Assembly: GCA_003996215.1 (NCBI GenBank)
Contig: QJPP01000448.1
Location: 918,371-982,370, forward strand
Source: Jaltomata sinuosa
Lineage: Eukaryota > Streptophyta > Magnoliopsida > Solanales > Solanaceae
DNA length: 64,000 bases
Direction: 5' to 3'
The position numbers were made by a program, and so were the translations under genes. Every line of letters starts with the position of its first letter. Positions within the stretch are counted from its first letter, which is position 1. This document shows positions 1 through 10,754 of the stretch, in pieces. The notes beneath the pieces were generated by a model, which searched no databases, was not told where the DNA came from, and saw only the letters and a list, made by a program, of their open reading frames with translations.

Positions 1-583
1 ATTGAGGGTAGGGTGTCCACGGTTTGGGTAAAAATTGATTCAAATTGAATAATTAGAATCAAATTGATTAAATTAATTAATTTTGATTTGATTTAATTTT
101 ATATTTTTAAAAATCGATAATATTTGATTTGGTTTTGATTTTGTTCAAAAAAATCGAAGAAATAACCGAATCAAACCGATAAATTATAAACATATTTTTT
201 TGTAATCATATATACATAATTTATTATTCTTTATGACTAATTTTAATTATCTTATATATGTTTAATTAAAATTTATTTATAATTTAAATATTTTGTATCA
301 GAGTACGTTATTTTATTGTTTTATGTGGTAGTCTCACAATGTATTTTTTTTTCTTTTTGAAAGAATTATTGTCTTTTTTTCGTTTGAATGAATTGTTTCT
401 TTTATTTTCATGTATAGTTATAACCGAATAATCAAACCGAACCGAATCGAAACTAATAACAATCAAATCGATAAATATATATTATATTTGGTTTTAATAA
501 TTTAAAAATTAATTATATTAGTTTGATTTTAATTTTGGCCAATAATCGATCTAAACCGACATGTGAACACCCCTAATTGAGGG
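1..583. mobile_element. hAT-like MITE with 8-bp target-site duplication
   Basis: The element spans 9-575. The 8-bp direct repeat attgaggg flanks it exactly (1-8 and 576-583). Its ends are inverted: it starts tagggtgtccacgg and ends with a sequence whose reverse complement is taggggtgttcaca. The interior is AT-rich with several 'aaccgaa/aatcgaa' stretches and has no coding capacity. An 8-bp TSD and a TAGGGGTG-type end fit non-autonomous hAT elements; the superfamily assignment is inference. Related elements are at 14503-15421 and about 50366-51290. Confidence 0.8.
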
Positions 584-1190
584 ATATATTTGATACTTAT
601 CAAATAGTATAACAAAGGATAACGTTGAAGAATAAATCAAAGTACAAAATATATTTGGAAAAAAAGAATCTAATTTTTGCACACATAAAAGTTTAAAGAA
701 ATTCGATATTATCAAGTTAATTGAAAAAAATAATTTAGAAAATAAGGTGACGTTTATTTCGGGACGGAGGAAGTAGTACCTTAATGTAGTTCTAAAAAAA
801 CTTCGCCTTGTACATTAGATTTAAGTGCAAATAAACAACTTTGTCTTGTTTGTTTAACCAAATAATTAAGAGAAAATAATGATGTTCTTCAATTCTTGAG
901 TAGAATTTGAGAATTTATAATTACATAGTGTAACTACATGATCGTTTTACTTTTTAAATTCTTTTTTACTTTTATTTTTCAAATATATATATATATTTTT
1001 ATCATTTCTCTTCCATTTTTTTCTTTTGATTTTTCAACCTTTAACTTACAGGGTTTCTATGTAACTACGTAATTTCTCATGTTTTGCTTCTTTTTTTTTT
1101 TCTTCGATGAATTGTACTATTATTCTAAACTCTGATGTACATGTCCGTTCTTTGTGCGGTCTTTAAAAAATCAAAGCATGATTATAGAAA
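584..1190. other. AT-rich intergenic DNA
   Basis: No gene or RNA is visible. A short remnant of a Stowaway-type end (gggacggaggaagta) lies near 761-775. Otherwise there are only poly-T and poly-A tracts. Confidence 0.5.
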
Positions 1191-2095
1191 GAGTAAATCT
1201 CACTTTACCCCCCTAACATTTAAGGTTTGGGAAACAATACCCCCTTCACATATTGAATGGGAACGATAAACCCAATCCCTAAAAACACTGAAGAGAGGAA
1301 ATTTTTTTGGAACAAAGATAAAATGTGTATATATTTTCTTAAGAAATAATAATCTTTTGGCGTAAAGATAAAATCTCATCAATAATTAATACTTCACATA
1401 ACAATAATTTCTTCATCTAATGTATATTTCATAAGAATTTCTAATATTTTCACATAAGATAGATTAGTTCTGCATATTTTCTTCAATATTGTACATAATG
1501 ATATTAAAATAATAGAAAAAATGATTAAACTTTTGAAGATAGCAAGAAAGACGACTAAATATTGTTTTGAATAAACATATTATACTTCACCTTTTAATAA
1601 AATGCCCTGTTAAGCCTGAGAGATATAAGAAATCTCCAGATAGAATATTTTTAAACAAATTTGCATCCATTTGAAACAAATAAAGAGAAACCCAAGATCT
1701 AAGATTGAGAGGATATGTACATTAAAGTAATACTTTAATATTTAATGAAAGAATTACTCACCTTCAAAAATAGGTGTCAATGGAGATTACATAGATTTTT
1801 CAAATGTCAAAGTCATATAAATATCAAGAACATTGCAAGATTAGCGTAAAAAAAATCTCTCAAAATTAGGTGTTTTAGCGCCAAAAATTTCCTCTCTTTA
1901 GTGTTTTTAGGGATTGGGTTGGGGGAGGGGGGTTAATTTTTTTTCAAAACACTTTTTAAAAATCTTTATTCAAGAAAAAAATTTAATCTCACCGAAAAAT
2001 ATTATATAAGGGGAGTATCGTTTCTATTCAATATGTGGAGGGGGTATTGTTTCCCAAACCTTAAATGTTAGGGGGGGTAAAGTGGGATTTACTCC
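1191..2095. mobile_element. Mutator-like MITE with long terminal inverted repeats
   Basis: About 80 bp at the left end (from 1191, gagtaaatctcactttaccc) recurs inverted at the right end (up to 2095) with few differences. The 8-bp repeat tatagaaa is present on both sides (1183-1190 and 2096-2103). Long TIRs, an 8-9 bp TSD, about 905 bp total and no transposase ORF fit a non-autonomous MULE. The superfamily is inferred from structure. Confidence 0.72.
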
Positions 2096-2123
2096 TATAG
2101 AAATGCTTCTTTTCTCTGGATTA

Positions 2124-2474
2124 ATAGCTTCTTTGGCCAAGTTTCTAAAATCAGTTTATTTTGAGAAGTGTTTTTTTAAAAGTGCTCTTCAAAAAAGCAT
2201 TTTTGATGAAAAATAATTTGTGTTTGACCAATAAATTTAAAAAGTACTTTTCAACAGTAATGAGTGTTTGGACAAGCGTTTTAAAAGTGCTTCTAAATGT
2301 ATTTTTCTCAAGATTGCTTTTGGGTTTAGCTTCTTGAAAACAGCTTCTGCTACTCCCCAGAAACACTTATTTTCTCCCAAAAGCTTGACCAAACACCTTA
2401 ATTTTTTAAAATAAGTATTTTTTGAGGAAAAAATAAACACTTCTGATAAAAACAAACTTGGTCAAACAGGCTAT
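2124..2474. mobile_element. Short TIR element (MITE)
   Basis: The left end atagcttctttggccaag is matched inverted by the right end cttggtcaaacaggctat. The interior is made of imperfect 'aaagtgcttct' and 'aaaaacactt' motifs in both orientations. No coding capacity. A TSD is not clear, so the superfamily is not assigned. Confidence 0.55.
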
Positions 2475-3540
2475 CGGATCCCTCCAGTACCACTAGGTCC
2501 AATAATGTTCAATAGAGCTTTTGATCAAAGCCACATGTCTCTTTACAATTTTAAAGGCTGGATTGCTCTCTTCTTCTCATCTGTAAAATTTGCTTTCTTT
2601 GGACAAAAGTGTAAATACAGAATCCCAAAATATGAGTGATGAAAAGTTCAACCAACAGATTTTTCTTTCTATGTATTCGAGATCTAAATCAATTGAAAAA
2701 TGACAAGATGGTGACAATTTCTCTATATTTGAGCTCTACGATTTTTTAAATGGGTAAACTCAGCGAAAAGCAAGATAGAAAGACATTTTCAACTATAAAA
2801 CATTTAGGGTGTGTTTGGTATGAAAGAAAATATTCTCCATGAAAAATATTTTATGGAAAACAAGTTGATTTCTTACTTATTTTTTCATGTTTGATTGGTG
2901 AGTGGAAAACATTTTTCAAAAAATATTTTCTACTATTTGATTGATGAATGAAAACACATATTTCAAAAAATATTTATTTATTTTTAATTAGAGAGTAGAA
3001 AATATTTTCTAGAGGGTCAGTTGGGGGGGTTGGGGGTGTGGTGGTTGGAAGGGAGGGGAGGGGGGCGCAAGGAGGGTGGGAGTTATAAAAAATATGACAT
3101 TTTTCTAAAAAAAAGTAAATTATTTAAAATAAAATTAAAAATTAATTTTTTGATTGGATTGAAATGGTGGGGTGGGATGGGGTTGGGTACAAAAAAATAT
3201 AACTTTTCATATCTATATGTTGAATAATACTATCAATGATGAGAATCTCACTGTTAATGGTTTACTTGGCACAAGTGGTTAAAGATAACTTTTACCTTAT
3301 CAACATGTACGTGTACAACGAGTGGGGTATCAATTTATTTACTATTTGACTTATAATTTATTTATTATTTTTTAACCCTTAGTGGTAAACCAATTAAATA
3401 TAATAAGGTAATCTTTCAATAGCAACGGAGTAGCTACTATGCAGTTTCGGTGGAAAAATAATTTCATCATGGAAAAGTTAAATTAATTAATATTAGGTTA
3501 AAGATTAAATTTTATCATCATATAAATTAATTTATTATTC
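2475..3540. other. Intergenic DNA with a MITE end and a G-rich tract
   Basis: A terminus typical of a small DNA element (gggtgtgtttggta) starts at 2807 and element-like sequence runs to about 3010; the other end is missing. A very G-rich strand follows at 3018-3090 with many runs of three or more G. An open frame of 68 codons crosses the G-run, but its Gly/Trp-rich composition reflects the tract, so no gene is called. Confidence 0.4.
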
Positions 3541-4355
3541 ATCGCGATATTCAACATCTTTTTTTACACTTTTTTCAGCTGCGATGTCGATATCTCCCGC
3601 TTAGAGGGGGAGAGCTTAGGGCTTTAAAGAAATTAATTGGAAAATATAAAATAAAAAAACAATAAATAATGTGTCTAGAGCCATTATATATGCCAAGTAG
3701 ACGAAGATTTTATAGCCAAACGCACTGAAAAGCGTTTGTAGACAAACATTTGATCTAGTCAGCATCTAGCTAAGTGTGTTTCGCTAATCATGGAGTGATG
3801 ATTCGGGTAGAAAACTCACATTGTTAATGATTCAGATATAAAACTCAAAAAAACTAAGATAGTTTAGATGTGTTTTTGATCATTTAGCTCTTTGAGAAAC
3901 TTAAAAGAAAGTGGAAAAGACTTTTGAATCTTGTGGTCATAAATTAAAAATATGTCAAATGTACCAAAATGTCTTTTTTAATCTTGTGGTCTTAAACATG
4001 TCATGTGAAAAATTAAAATTAAAGAGTTGCTGAATAGGGAAAGAGATATTCTTTTTTGAAACGAACTAAAAAGAAAAATAGGTTAAACAAATTAAAACGG
4101 AGGAGTAATAAGATGGTGACATTTCAGTTGACTTTGGAGTAACTATTGCAATTTCCCTCTCCTTTGACTTTTCTTCACGCGTTTTTGAATTAGTCACACA
4201 GTCCGTCCGTACCCTCTTGTAGAGTGAGTAGTTTTTTCTTAGATAACGACCCGACCCGACCCACATAGAAGAGAAATCAACTACTATCGGTCTATTAATA
4301 CTCTACTACTTTCTCATACAACATGTAACGAAATCGTTCAATTTCTTATTTTACT
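3541..4355 (+). repeat. Upstream block of N-domain copy 1, duplicated at 6735-7330
   Basis: The stretch from the 'cgatatctcccgctta' motif (about 3585) through the 'agctctttgagaaact' motif (about 3885) and 'aataagatggtgac' (about 4107) is repeated, with scattered changes, at 6735-7200. It lies directly upstream of the ORF at 4356, so it holds that copy's promoter and 5' leader. A Stowaway-like fragment (about 3880-4110) sits inside it. Shared order and spacing show segmental duplication rather than dispersed repeats. Confidence 0.6.
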
Positions 4356-4862
4356 ATGGTTGCACCAGCAATACCCGTGGCCGCAGCGACTATAATAAGC
4401 TCAATAGCGCTTGTTATTACAGTAATCACCGCGTTTCCTAAAACAATCAATGAATACAGAGTTCTCGTCTCTAGAGCCAAGAGAATCTTCTCAAGAAAGG
4501 TCACAATAGCGATTGACGAATTCGATGGACAGGTCAAAACCGAAACGTATGAAGCTGTTGAGATCTATTTGGGCAAAATTCTGTCTTCCAAAAATCGAAA
4601 TATTAAAGTCAGTCAAACAGGCAAGAATCCGATTAAATTCACGTTGGAACATAATGAGAAGGTGAAAGATGTTTATTATGGCCATAAATTCAAGTGGACA
4701 TGGCAAGAATTTAAATGCTTTGATCATCCTAAAGACATCAATTCTGTTTTTAGATCTGCGATGAAGTCTTTTAAGCTCAAGTTTAGAAAGAAAGACTATG
4801 ACTTTGTCACTGAGGATTACTTGCCTTACATTATCGAAGAAGCAAAATTTCTAAAACGTTAA
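4356..4862 (+). CDS. Stand-alone N-terminal (AAA-associated) domain of a BCS1/OM66-like ATPase, 168 aa
   Basis: An uninterrupted 168-codon frame matches the first part of the AAA-ATPases at 16195 and 47257. Residues 2-27 form a hydrophobic, likely membrane-anchoring segment. The family signatures TIAIDEFDG (about 50-58), YEAVEIYLG (about 65-73) and GHKFKWTWQEF (about 108-118) follow. It ends YLPYIIEEAKFLKR just where the full-length proteins enter the linker before the ATPase core, so Walker A, Walker B and the arginine-finger region are all absent. The frame runs without a break across the place where the full genes carry intron 1. Full-length relatives are about 500 aa. No other start fits better, since this ATG immediately precedes the hydrophobic segment. 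It may make a membrane-anchored fragment, for example a non-hydrolysing partner of full-length subunits, or be a relic that stayed open. Family membership is firm; function is inference. Confidence 0.6.
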   Translation: MVAPAIPVAAATIISSIALVITVITAFPKTINEYRVLVSRAKRIFSRKVTIAIDEFDGQVKTETYEAVEIYLGKILSSKNRNIKVSQTGKNPIKFTLEHNEKVKDVYYGHKFKWTWQEFKCFDHPKDINSVFRSAMKSFKLKFRKKDYDFVTEDYLPYIIEEAKFLKR

Positions 4863-4889
4863 AACAAGGCATTATCAAGATGTGCCATT

Positions 4890-5010
4890 TACATGATCGT
4901 ATTGTATCGTATTGTATTGTACTGTATTGTATCATATCATATCGTATCGTATTGTACTGTACTATATCGTATCATATCATATCATATTGTATTGTATTAT
5001 TTCTCAGGGC
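4890..5010. repeat. Degenerate TGTAT pentamer repeat
   Basis: Runs of tgtat/cgtat/tcatat variants begin within about 30 bp of the stop codon of the N-domain ORF. The same sequence type follows the other two N-domain copies (from 9225 and from about 12010), so the junction was part of the duplicated unit. Confidence 0.65.
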
Positions 5011-5222
5011 GTAAGAAATAGCAAGGAAAAGACAGCCTGAAAAGACAAAGACAGGATTTCAACATAAAAAATGATGGATGAGTGATAATGGCCGGGGAAG
5101 GGGGCAAGTACATCCTTTTGTTCTTAGTTTGGGGGAGTTGCTTCCATCACTAACCAATTCAGCTCGATTAGTGGGTTTTTGTGTTCGAACCTCGAATTCA
5201 ATTCAGACATGGTAGCCAAGAT

Positions 5223-5645
5223 CAGATCCATCAACAAACCTTGTATTGTATGGTATTATATTGTATCGTATTTGTATTGTATTGTGTTGTGTTGTGTTGT
5301 ATAGTACTGTATTGTTTTGATGAATACAATGTTTGAATAGATTGTATCATTTTCGTCGTTACATAATATTACACATTAACAATTTGAATGATAAACTTAC
5401 AAGATAAATAGGGTACATGGTAGAGCTACTATCAAAAAAAAAAAAGGGCAAAAAATAAAATATGAGACAAATACACAAGGTAATAATGCAATCACACCAA
5501 ATAGGTGGTTACACAAAATAATATTTTTCATCATTACATAAAAATAAATTTAACGATACGATAAAAATAAAATTTAAGTAACAATAAAATAAACATTATA
5601 TTTAAACTAACAATTGAAAACAATTATCCAAACATATCATTCGAA
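5223..5645. mobile_element. MITE-like element with TGTAT ends
   Basis: Begins with tgtat repeats and 'tgttttgatgaatacaatgt', then 'cgtcgttacataat', 'gaaggat/gaatgat aaacttacaag' and 'acacaaggtaa' blocks, and finishes in acgataaaa/aacaataaaata repeats. Related blocks in the same order occur at 9225-9930 and 12080-12640. The family looks like a non-autonomous DNA element common in nightshade DNA; I recognise it by pattern only. Confidence 0.5.
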
Positions 5646-6130
5646 AATTATTGAGAATTCCTACTGCTTTGTATTTTATTTGTATTTGCTTGAAGTAATT
5701 ACTGTAGATGGAGAATCATGATTAGTAAGTGTTCATATAGCCTATGCATGATTCTCAAAGTCGGAATTTCTTATGACTACATTGTAGATGTTATCAAGTG
5801 AGAACAATGGAACCTCAATTTATAGAGTATTTGTTAAATATAGAAAATTTGTGTTTTTTAAGGAAAAATAAATTTAATTATGATAAGAAAATTAGTGCCA
5901 ACACCAATAATTTATTGGTACGAAGGATGAATAATAATAATTTTGAAATAAAATGTAGGATATTTTTATCCTGCGATAGATAGATATATTAGTTAATTTC
6001 GAAATTATTTATTATAATATTTATAATATAATAATAGAGTAAGTTGTCTCATATATATGATGAGATAATCAATATCATAAGATAACTTTGGCTATCCCAC
6101 CCCGTATCAGACGACCCCTAAGTTCTGGAG
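5646..6130. other. AT-rich intergenic DNA
   Basis: No supported gene. The right part (5990-6115) ends in 'cgtatcagacgacccctaa', which looks like the end of a small DNA element; the partner end was not found. Confidence 0.4.
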
Positions 6131-6420
6131 TCGCAATTTCATAGCTATCGTAAAGTGTTCCTATTACACTTATTAAATATGTTCTTTAATTATATGTATT
6201 AGCCTTAATAAATCGCAAAATCTTAGACTTGTTCCAATTGAAATTGTATAGATGATAACATATTTTATATAATTAACTTATTTACATATAATAGACATTT
6301 GGACCACTCAGCAAAAATTGACTGACTTATATCAACGTGGTCACTTCCGTATTTATTGGGGATGAGAAATGGGTGGATGTTCAAAGTCAACATATAGTCA
6401 AATTAGCTCCTTCCTACTTT
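6131..6420. repeat. Segment repeated in inverted orientation at 54000-54490
   Basis: The order 'ttcctattacactt', 'attagccttaataaat', 'gacttgttccaatt', 'ggtcactt' and 'ggggatgagaaatg', then 'catatagtcaaattagct', recurs in reverse complement at 54000-54490. The right copy has about 200 extra bases in the middle. This ties the two edges of the AAA cluster together as an inverted duplication. No coding potential is evident. Confidence 0.65.
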
Positions 6421-6734
6421 CCTTTTTTACTTTTGGTATTTTGATTCACGAGAGTTAATCGAATTAATTTTTAAATTTAAATTAGATTAATTTAATATTT
6501 TAAATTTAAAATTTAAATGTGCAAAAATTAAATGAAAAAATACTATAAGTTACAATCCTGATTTCATATTAATATAATGAAAAATACGTTTTAAAGTATT
6601 GATCAAAATTCGAAGTCTTTTTTACTTTCTTAAAATTCGTGTTAAATCAAAGTAGACCAAACAAATTGAAACGAAGAGAGTATTATATTTCGATTATCTT
6701 TTAGCTAACCTAATAATGTAGCCACTTATTATAT
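6421..6734. other. AT-rich DNA with a Stowaway-like remnant
   Basis: A degraded Stowaway-type end (aaattgaaacgaagagagta) is at about 6661-6683. Nothing else is recognised. Confidence 0.4.
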
Positions 6735-7677
6735 TAAAGATAATTTATTCTCTATCGCGACATCCGACATCTTTTTCTCCATCTGCTCAGCCGTGGCGTC
6801 GATATCTCCCGCTTAGAAGGGAAAAGTTTAGGGTTTTAAGGAAATTAATTGAAAAATAAAATAAAACATAAAAATAATGTGTTAGCTAATAGAGCCGTTA
6901 TACATACCAACTGGACGAAAATTTTATGGCCAAATGCGTTTAAAAGTGTTTGTAGACAAACATTTGATCTACTCAACGTCTAGGTGTGTTTCGCTAACCA
7001 TTGCGTGATAATTCAGGTAGAAAACTAACACTCTCAATAATTCAAATATGAAATTAAAAAAAATTAAAATAATTTAAATGCGTTTTTGATTCTTTAGCTC
7101 TTCGAGAAACTTAATAATAAGATGGTGACACTTCAATAAGAAGCAATTTCCGTTGGTTCTTCCTATTTCTCTCTCCTTTGATTTTTCTTCACACGCTTTT
7201 TCATGCTTTGATTTTCCCTCTTGTAATTATTTATAGATAAGATAACTCAACTCAACCCGACCCGATTCAACCCGAAAAAGAAAGGGTTAAGCAGCCATTT
7301 TACTTTCTCCTACAATATAAGGAGTAGCCATGCATGGTGATTTAAGGCTCAATAACCCTTTGACATTTCCCCGCTCTTTTAAATAAGAAAAAGATTTTTA
7401 TTGAAATATTAATTTTTTTTTTAATTTTTCCATATAAAAATATTATTATTTTTTCTTTTCCCACTGATTCAATCAAAATATCTGTGGAAATACCCATTGA
7501 ACATTAAATTTATTGTACTCCATTAAAAGCAAATTATAGGTGAAAATATTGCTCTCATTTATTCCAAATATATTAGTCGTTTTAGCAAATTCAATTTATT
7601 CTAAATTATTTGAGACTTTATTTTTCGAAAAAAAAGTCAGACTTAACTCTTTTTTCCTTTTTCAAGTACCCAATCTC
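6735..7677 (+). repeat. Upstream block of N-domain copy 2
   Basis: 6735-7200 repeats 3541-4200. 7320-7375 (catgcatggtgatttaaggc) repeats 11463-11510. 7535-7677 repeats 11265-11385. The sequence thus combines leader blocks of copies 1 and 3 and shows that three N-domain units arose by duplication. The unit is interrupted at 7678 by a Mutator-like element. Confidence 0.6.
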
Positions 7678-8653
7678 GAGTTTTGGGCTAAAATTATCCC
7701 TTATCTATTAGAGTAGGTTCATTTTGGTCCTTCAAATGTAACCTTGAGCATATTTAGTCTCTTAACTTTACTAAAGTGAAGCACTTTTGGTCTCTCTAAC
7801 ATAACAATGTTAAAAACTAACGGGAAAGACAATTTTTCTAACGGTGCAAATTTGACAATGTTATGTCTTTCTTGATTGATGCACACTTTCGTTCTTCTCA
7901 TCTTCTTCATTTTTTAGGATTAATATAGTAGTAGCTATTTATATCTGAAGACAATACTTTGGAACGTAATAATCTGCCCACTCGAAAAAAATAACCATTT
8001 TCTGAAATGTAGTAACAAAATGGTCTTAAGGTCACTGGCGGAGCTAGTAATTTGGTGAAGGGTGTGCAAATTTCTTCTTAATGGTGTTAAGATCGTGCAA
8101 AATTAAATATATACTCATAATAGCAAACATTTAACCTCTATACACCATATAATTTTCTAACAAATGGAGTGCACCGAACCACACTTCGCTCACCTTAAAA
8201 AGGCAACCACAATGGACAAAAACATGCAGCAAACAATTCTTCAAAATGCTCCAAGTAAATGCAATATTTGGCTTAAATACTACAACAACAATTGGTCTCA
8301 AAAACCCTATGCTCTTGCTTTGAATATAGTGATTTCTCATGAAAGTTATTTAATGTGCGAAATCAGCCTTAAAATGCAGTTATCAAATATCAGAAGAGGC
8401 TAGAGCTTTTTTTTACTGAAGCATTTCTTCTAGTGTGAAGTTGAGGAAAGAGGAATGTCCGATGGGTTTTGTATTTTACAAGTCACGTGGGTGCCATATG
8501 GGTTTAACACCGTTATTTTAAACGGGTTTTGCTAGGGAGACCAAAAGTGCTCCACTTTAGTAAAGTTAAGGGACTAAATATGCTCAGGGTTATATTTGAA
8601 GGACCAAAATGAACCTATTCTAATAAATAAGGGATAATTTTAGCCCAAAACTC
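7678..8653. mobile_element. Mutator-like MITE with TIRs of about 120 bp and a 10-bp TSD
   Basis: The left end gagttttgggctaaaattat is repeated inverted at the right end, and the match continues for about 120 bp. The 10-bp sequence acccaatctc flanks the element (7668-7677 and 8654-8663). The paralogous unit at about 11375-11390 (agtacacaaactcactatt) has a single copy of the target and no insert, so this is a filled site against an empty site. No transposase ORF; open frames inside (for example 8164-8403) are unrelated to known proteins. Confidence 0.82.
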
Positions 8654-8770
8654 ACCCAATCTCACTATGACTTTTTACATAAACTTTGATTTTTCTTCAC
8701 ACGCTTTTGCATACTCCCTTGTTTTAGATAAGAAACAAAACCCCAATTACCTGCAAATCAAAATCCATAT

Positions 8771-9208
8771 ATGGAGTTTGTTCAAGCAATCATTGAGTGC
8801 GGAGTTCTCTTCTCTAAGCTCAAGAAAATCGTCTCAAATAAGATCACAATAGTGATTGACGAATTAGATATTGGACAGGACCACAAAAATGAAATTTATG
8901 AAGCTGTTAAGATCTATTTGGGCAACAAGCGATCCTCCAAAACTCGAAGAATCAAAGTCACTAAAACAGACCAGGACAAGAATTTCAAAATCACACCGGG
9001 ACACGATGAGATGATCATGAAAGAGGTTTATTGTGGCCATAAATTCAAGTGGTTTTGGCAAGATCATCCTAAAGAACTCATTGAGGTGAAGTCCTTTAAG
9101 CTCATTTGTCAAGAGGAAGACAAGGACTTTGTCCTTGAGGTTTACTTGCCTTTCATTATGAAAGAAGCAAAGAATCAAGATGTGCAGTTGACATGCGTGA
9201 CCGGCTAA
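8771..9208 (+). pseudogene. N-domain copy 2 of the BCS1/OM66-like family, 145 codons
   Basis: The open frame matches the N-domain of the AAA family: TIVIDELDIG, IYEAVKIYLGNK, GHKFKWFWQ and YLPFIMKEAK are visible in order. The hydrophobic segment of copy 1 is missing because the leader is shortened before VQAIIECGVLF. About 15 residues after KWFWQ are deleted in frame. The last residues (QDVQLTCVTG) differ from copies 1 and 3 because of a small deletion. There is no ATPase core and no intron. The frame is open, so a short soluble product cannot be excluded, but losing the membrane segment and part of the domain favours decay. Confidence 0.55.
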
Positions 9209-9224
9209 AGTTAACATTGTGTTT

Positions 9225-9930
9225 GGGTGATTGTATTGTATTGTTTCATGTCGTTACATTATGTGTTGTATTGTATTGTATCTTTTTGTATTGTTTTGAT
9301 GAATAATATATTGTTTACCAAAAAAAGAAGTATTGTATTGTATTGTTTTAATGAATAAATTATATTGTTTCCCGTCATTACATTATATGTTGTATTGTAT
9401 CTTTCTGTATTGTTTTGATGAATAATATATTGTTTACCAAAAAAAGAAGTATTGTATTATATTGTTTTGATGACTAAATTGTATTGTTTCCCGTCGTTAC
9501 ATTATGTGATGTATTGTATTGTATTATATCTTTATGTATTGTTTTGATGAATAATATATTGTTTACAAAAAAAAAAAAGGTATTGTATTGTATCGTTTTG
9601 ATGACTAAATTGTATTATTTTATGTCGTTACATTATGTGTTGTATTGTGTTGTGTTGTATTGTATTGTATCTTTTTGTATTGTTTTGATGAATAATACAG
9701 TATATTGTTTACCAAAAAAAAAGTAGTGTATTGTATTGTGTTGCATCTTTCTGTATTATTTTGATGAATAAATTGTATTGTTTTCACTCAATGCGTAATG
9801 TCGTACATTAACAATTCGAAGGAGGTTAAACCTACAAGCCAAGTATAAAAAGGGTGGATAAAAAAATAACATAGGAAACAAATACACAAGGTAAAGACGC
9901 GATAACACCAAATAGATTATTACACAAACT
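9225..9930. mobile_element. TGTAT-type MITE with internal tandem expansion
   Basis: Same family as 5223-5645. A unit of about 120-146 bp containing 'ttttgatgaataatatattg', an 'accaaaaaaagaag' motif and 'gtcgttacattatgt' occurs four times (motif at about 9317, 9436, 9565 and 9711). The conserved tail 'caagccaagtataaaaa' to 'acacaaggtaa' is at 9837-9895. Confidence 0.55.
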
Positions 9931-10239
9931 GAGACTTTTACCCTAGAATATGTTTTTTATAAGATAATTAAATTTATTTTCCTTTCTTAATGCTTAGTAA
10001 AGGTCTAGCTTAACCTTCAATTCTCTTGTAACATGATTTAGGGGTGAACGTTTTCTTGATTTTCGTTTAATCCAAATTACATCGATTTAGAATTTTTGAT
10101 TCAAAATGTTATCCTTTCGACTTCAACTCTCTACTAGGGGCAAATTCTTAAAAAAAAAAAGAACTTTTTTAAAATAGAAATAATGACCCAAAAATGTGGG
10201 GTTTGATTGAAATGAATGCTAACGCGTTACACTTGAAAG
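9931..10239. other. Intergenic DNA with a hAT-MITE fragment
   Basis: 'taggggtgaacgtttt' near 10040 resembles the terminus of the hAT-like MITEs elsewhere in the window. 'gtggggtttgattgaaatga' occurs at 10196 and again at 10319, a local duplication. No gene. Confidence 0.35.
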
Positions 10240-10720
10240 ATCCATCAAACTTAACTCCATATTTACACTTCAGAGAGGCCAAACTAACTTTAGAGTCAAC
10301 TTAGAGAAAAATAAATATGTGGGGTTTGATTGAAATGAGTGTTGTAAATATTTACAAAATTTGAAAAGTTCTTTTTTGGCTTCTTCCACTTATTTTCCAA
10401 AATACTCTCCGTTCACGTTGACTTGCATTATTTTCCCCATGTTGTCTTTTATTAATTGCCACATAGAAACATGTCATGCCAATAGTAATAAAGTCATGAA
10501 TTTCGTTAAGGAGATTTAAAATTTACTATAATATGTGTATGTGCAAGCAAAAAGTGATATTTAATTTATATATACACATAATATAATGTTCTAACAAACG
10601 ATGTATGATCGATTATCTTTGAATGATTGATTGTAACTCTGTCTCGCAAATACTGCAGTTAAAATATTGGCAAAAAATGTAAACCGTAAGATTTAGAAAT
10701 TGATGATACTCTTTGATGAT
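10240..10720 (+). promoter_or_regulatory. Orphan copy of the AAA-ATPase upstream region
   Basis: The blocks 'tttacacttcagagaggcc', 'ttcttccacttattttcc', 'gttcacgttgacttgcatt', 'atagaaacatgtcatgcc' and 'caaatactgcag' appear in the same order upstream of AAA copies A (15530-15880), B (20470-20790) and, inverted, D (50000-50360). Here no AAA exon follows. The sequence runs instead into a copia fragment at about 10755. It is a promoter relic of a lost gene; whether it keeps activity is unknown. Confidence 0.6.
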
Positions 10721-10754
10721 AACTTATGATAAGAAGTATGATTAGATTCTAACT

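Noticed and set aside
3021..3227. 68-codon frame rich in Gly and Trp
   Set aside because: It reads through a G-run tract; no conserved motif and no splice or promoter context.
5100..5222. tgttcgaacctcg near 5190 as a SINE box B
   Set aside because: No box A at the proper distance and no recognisable SINE body; left unassigned.
8164..8403. 79-codon frame inside the Mutator-like MITE
   Set aside because: Lies between the TIRs of a non-autonomous element and resembles no transposase.
9484..9726. 80-codon Cys/Val/Leu-rich open frame
   Set aside because: It is a translation of TGTAT repeats and their internal duplications inside a MITE; composition is fully explained by the repeat.
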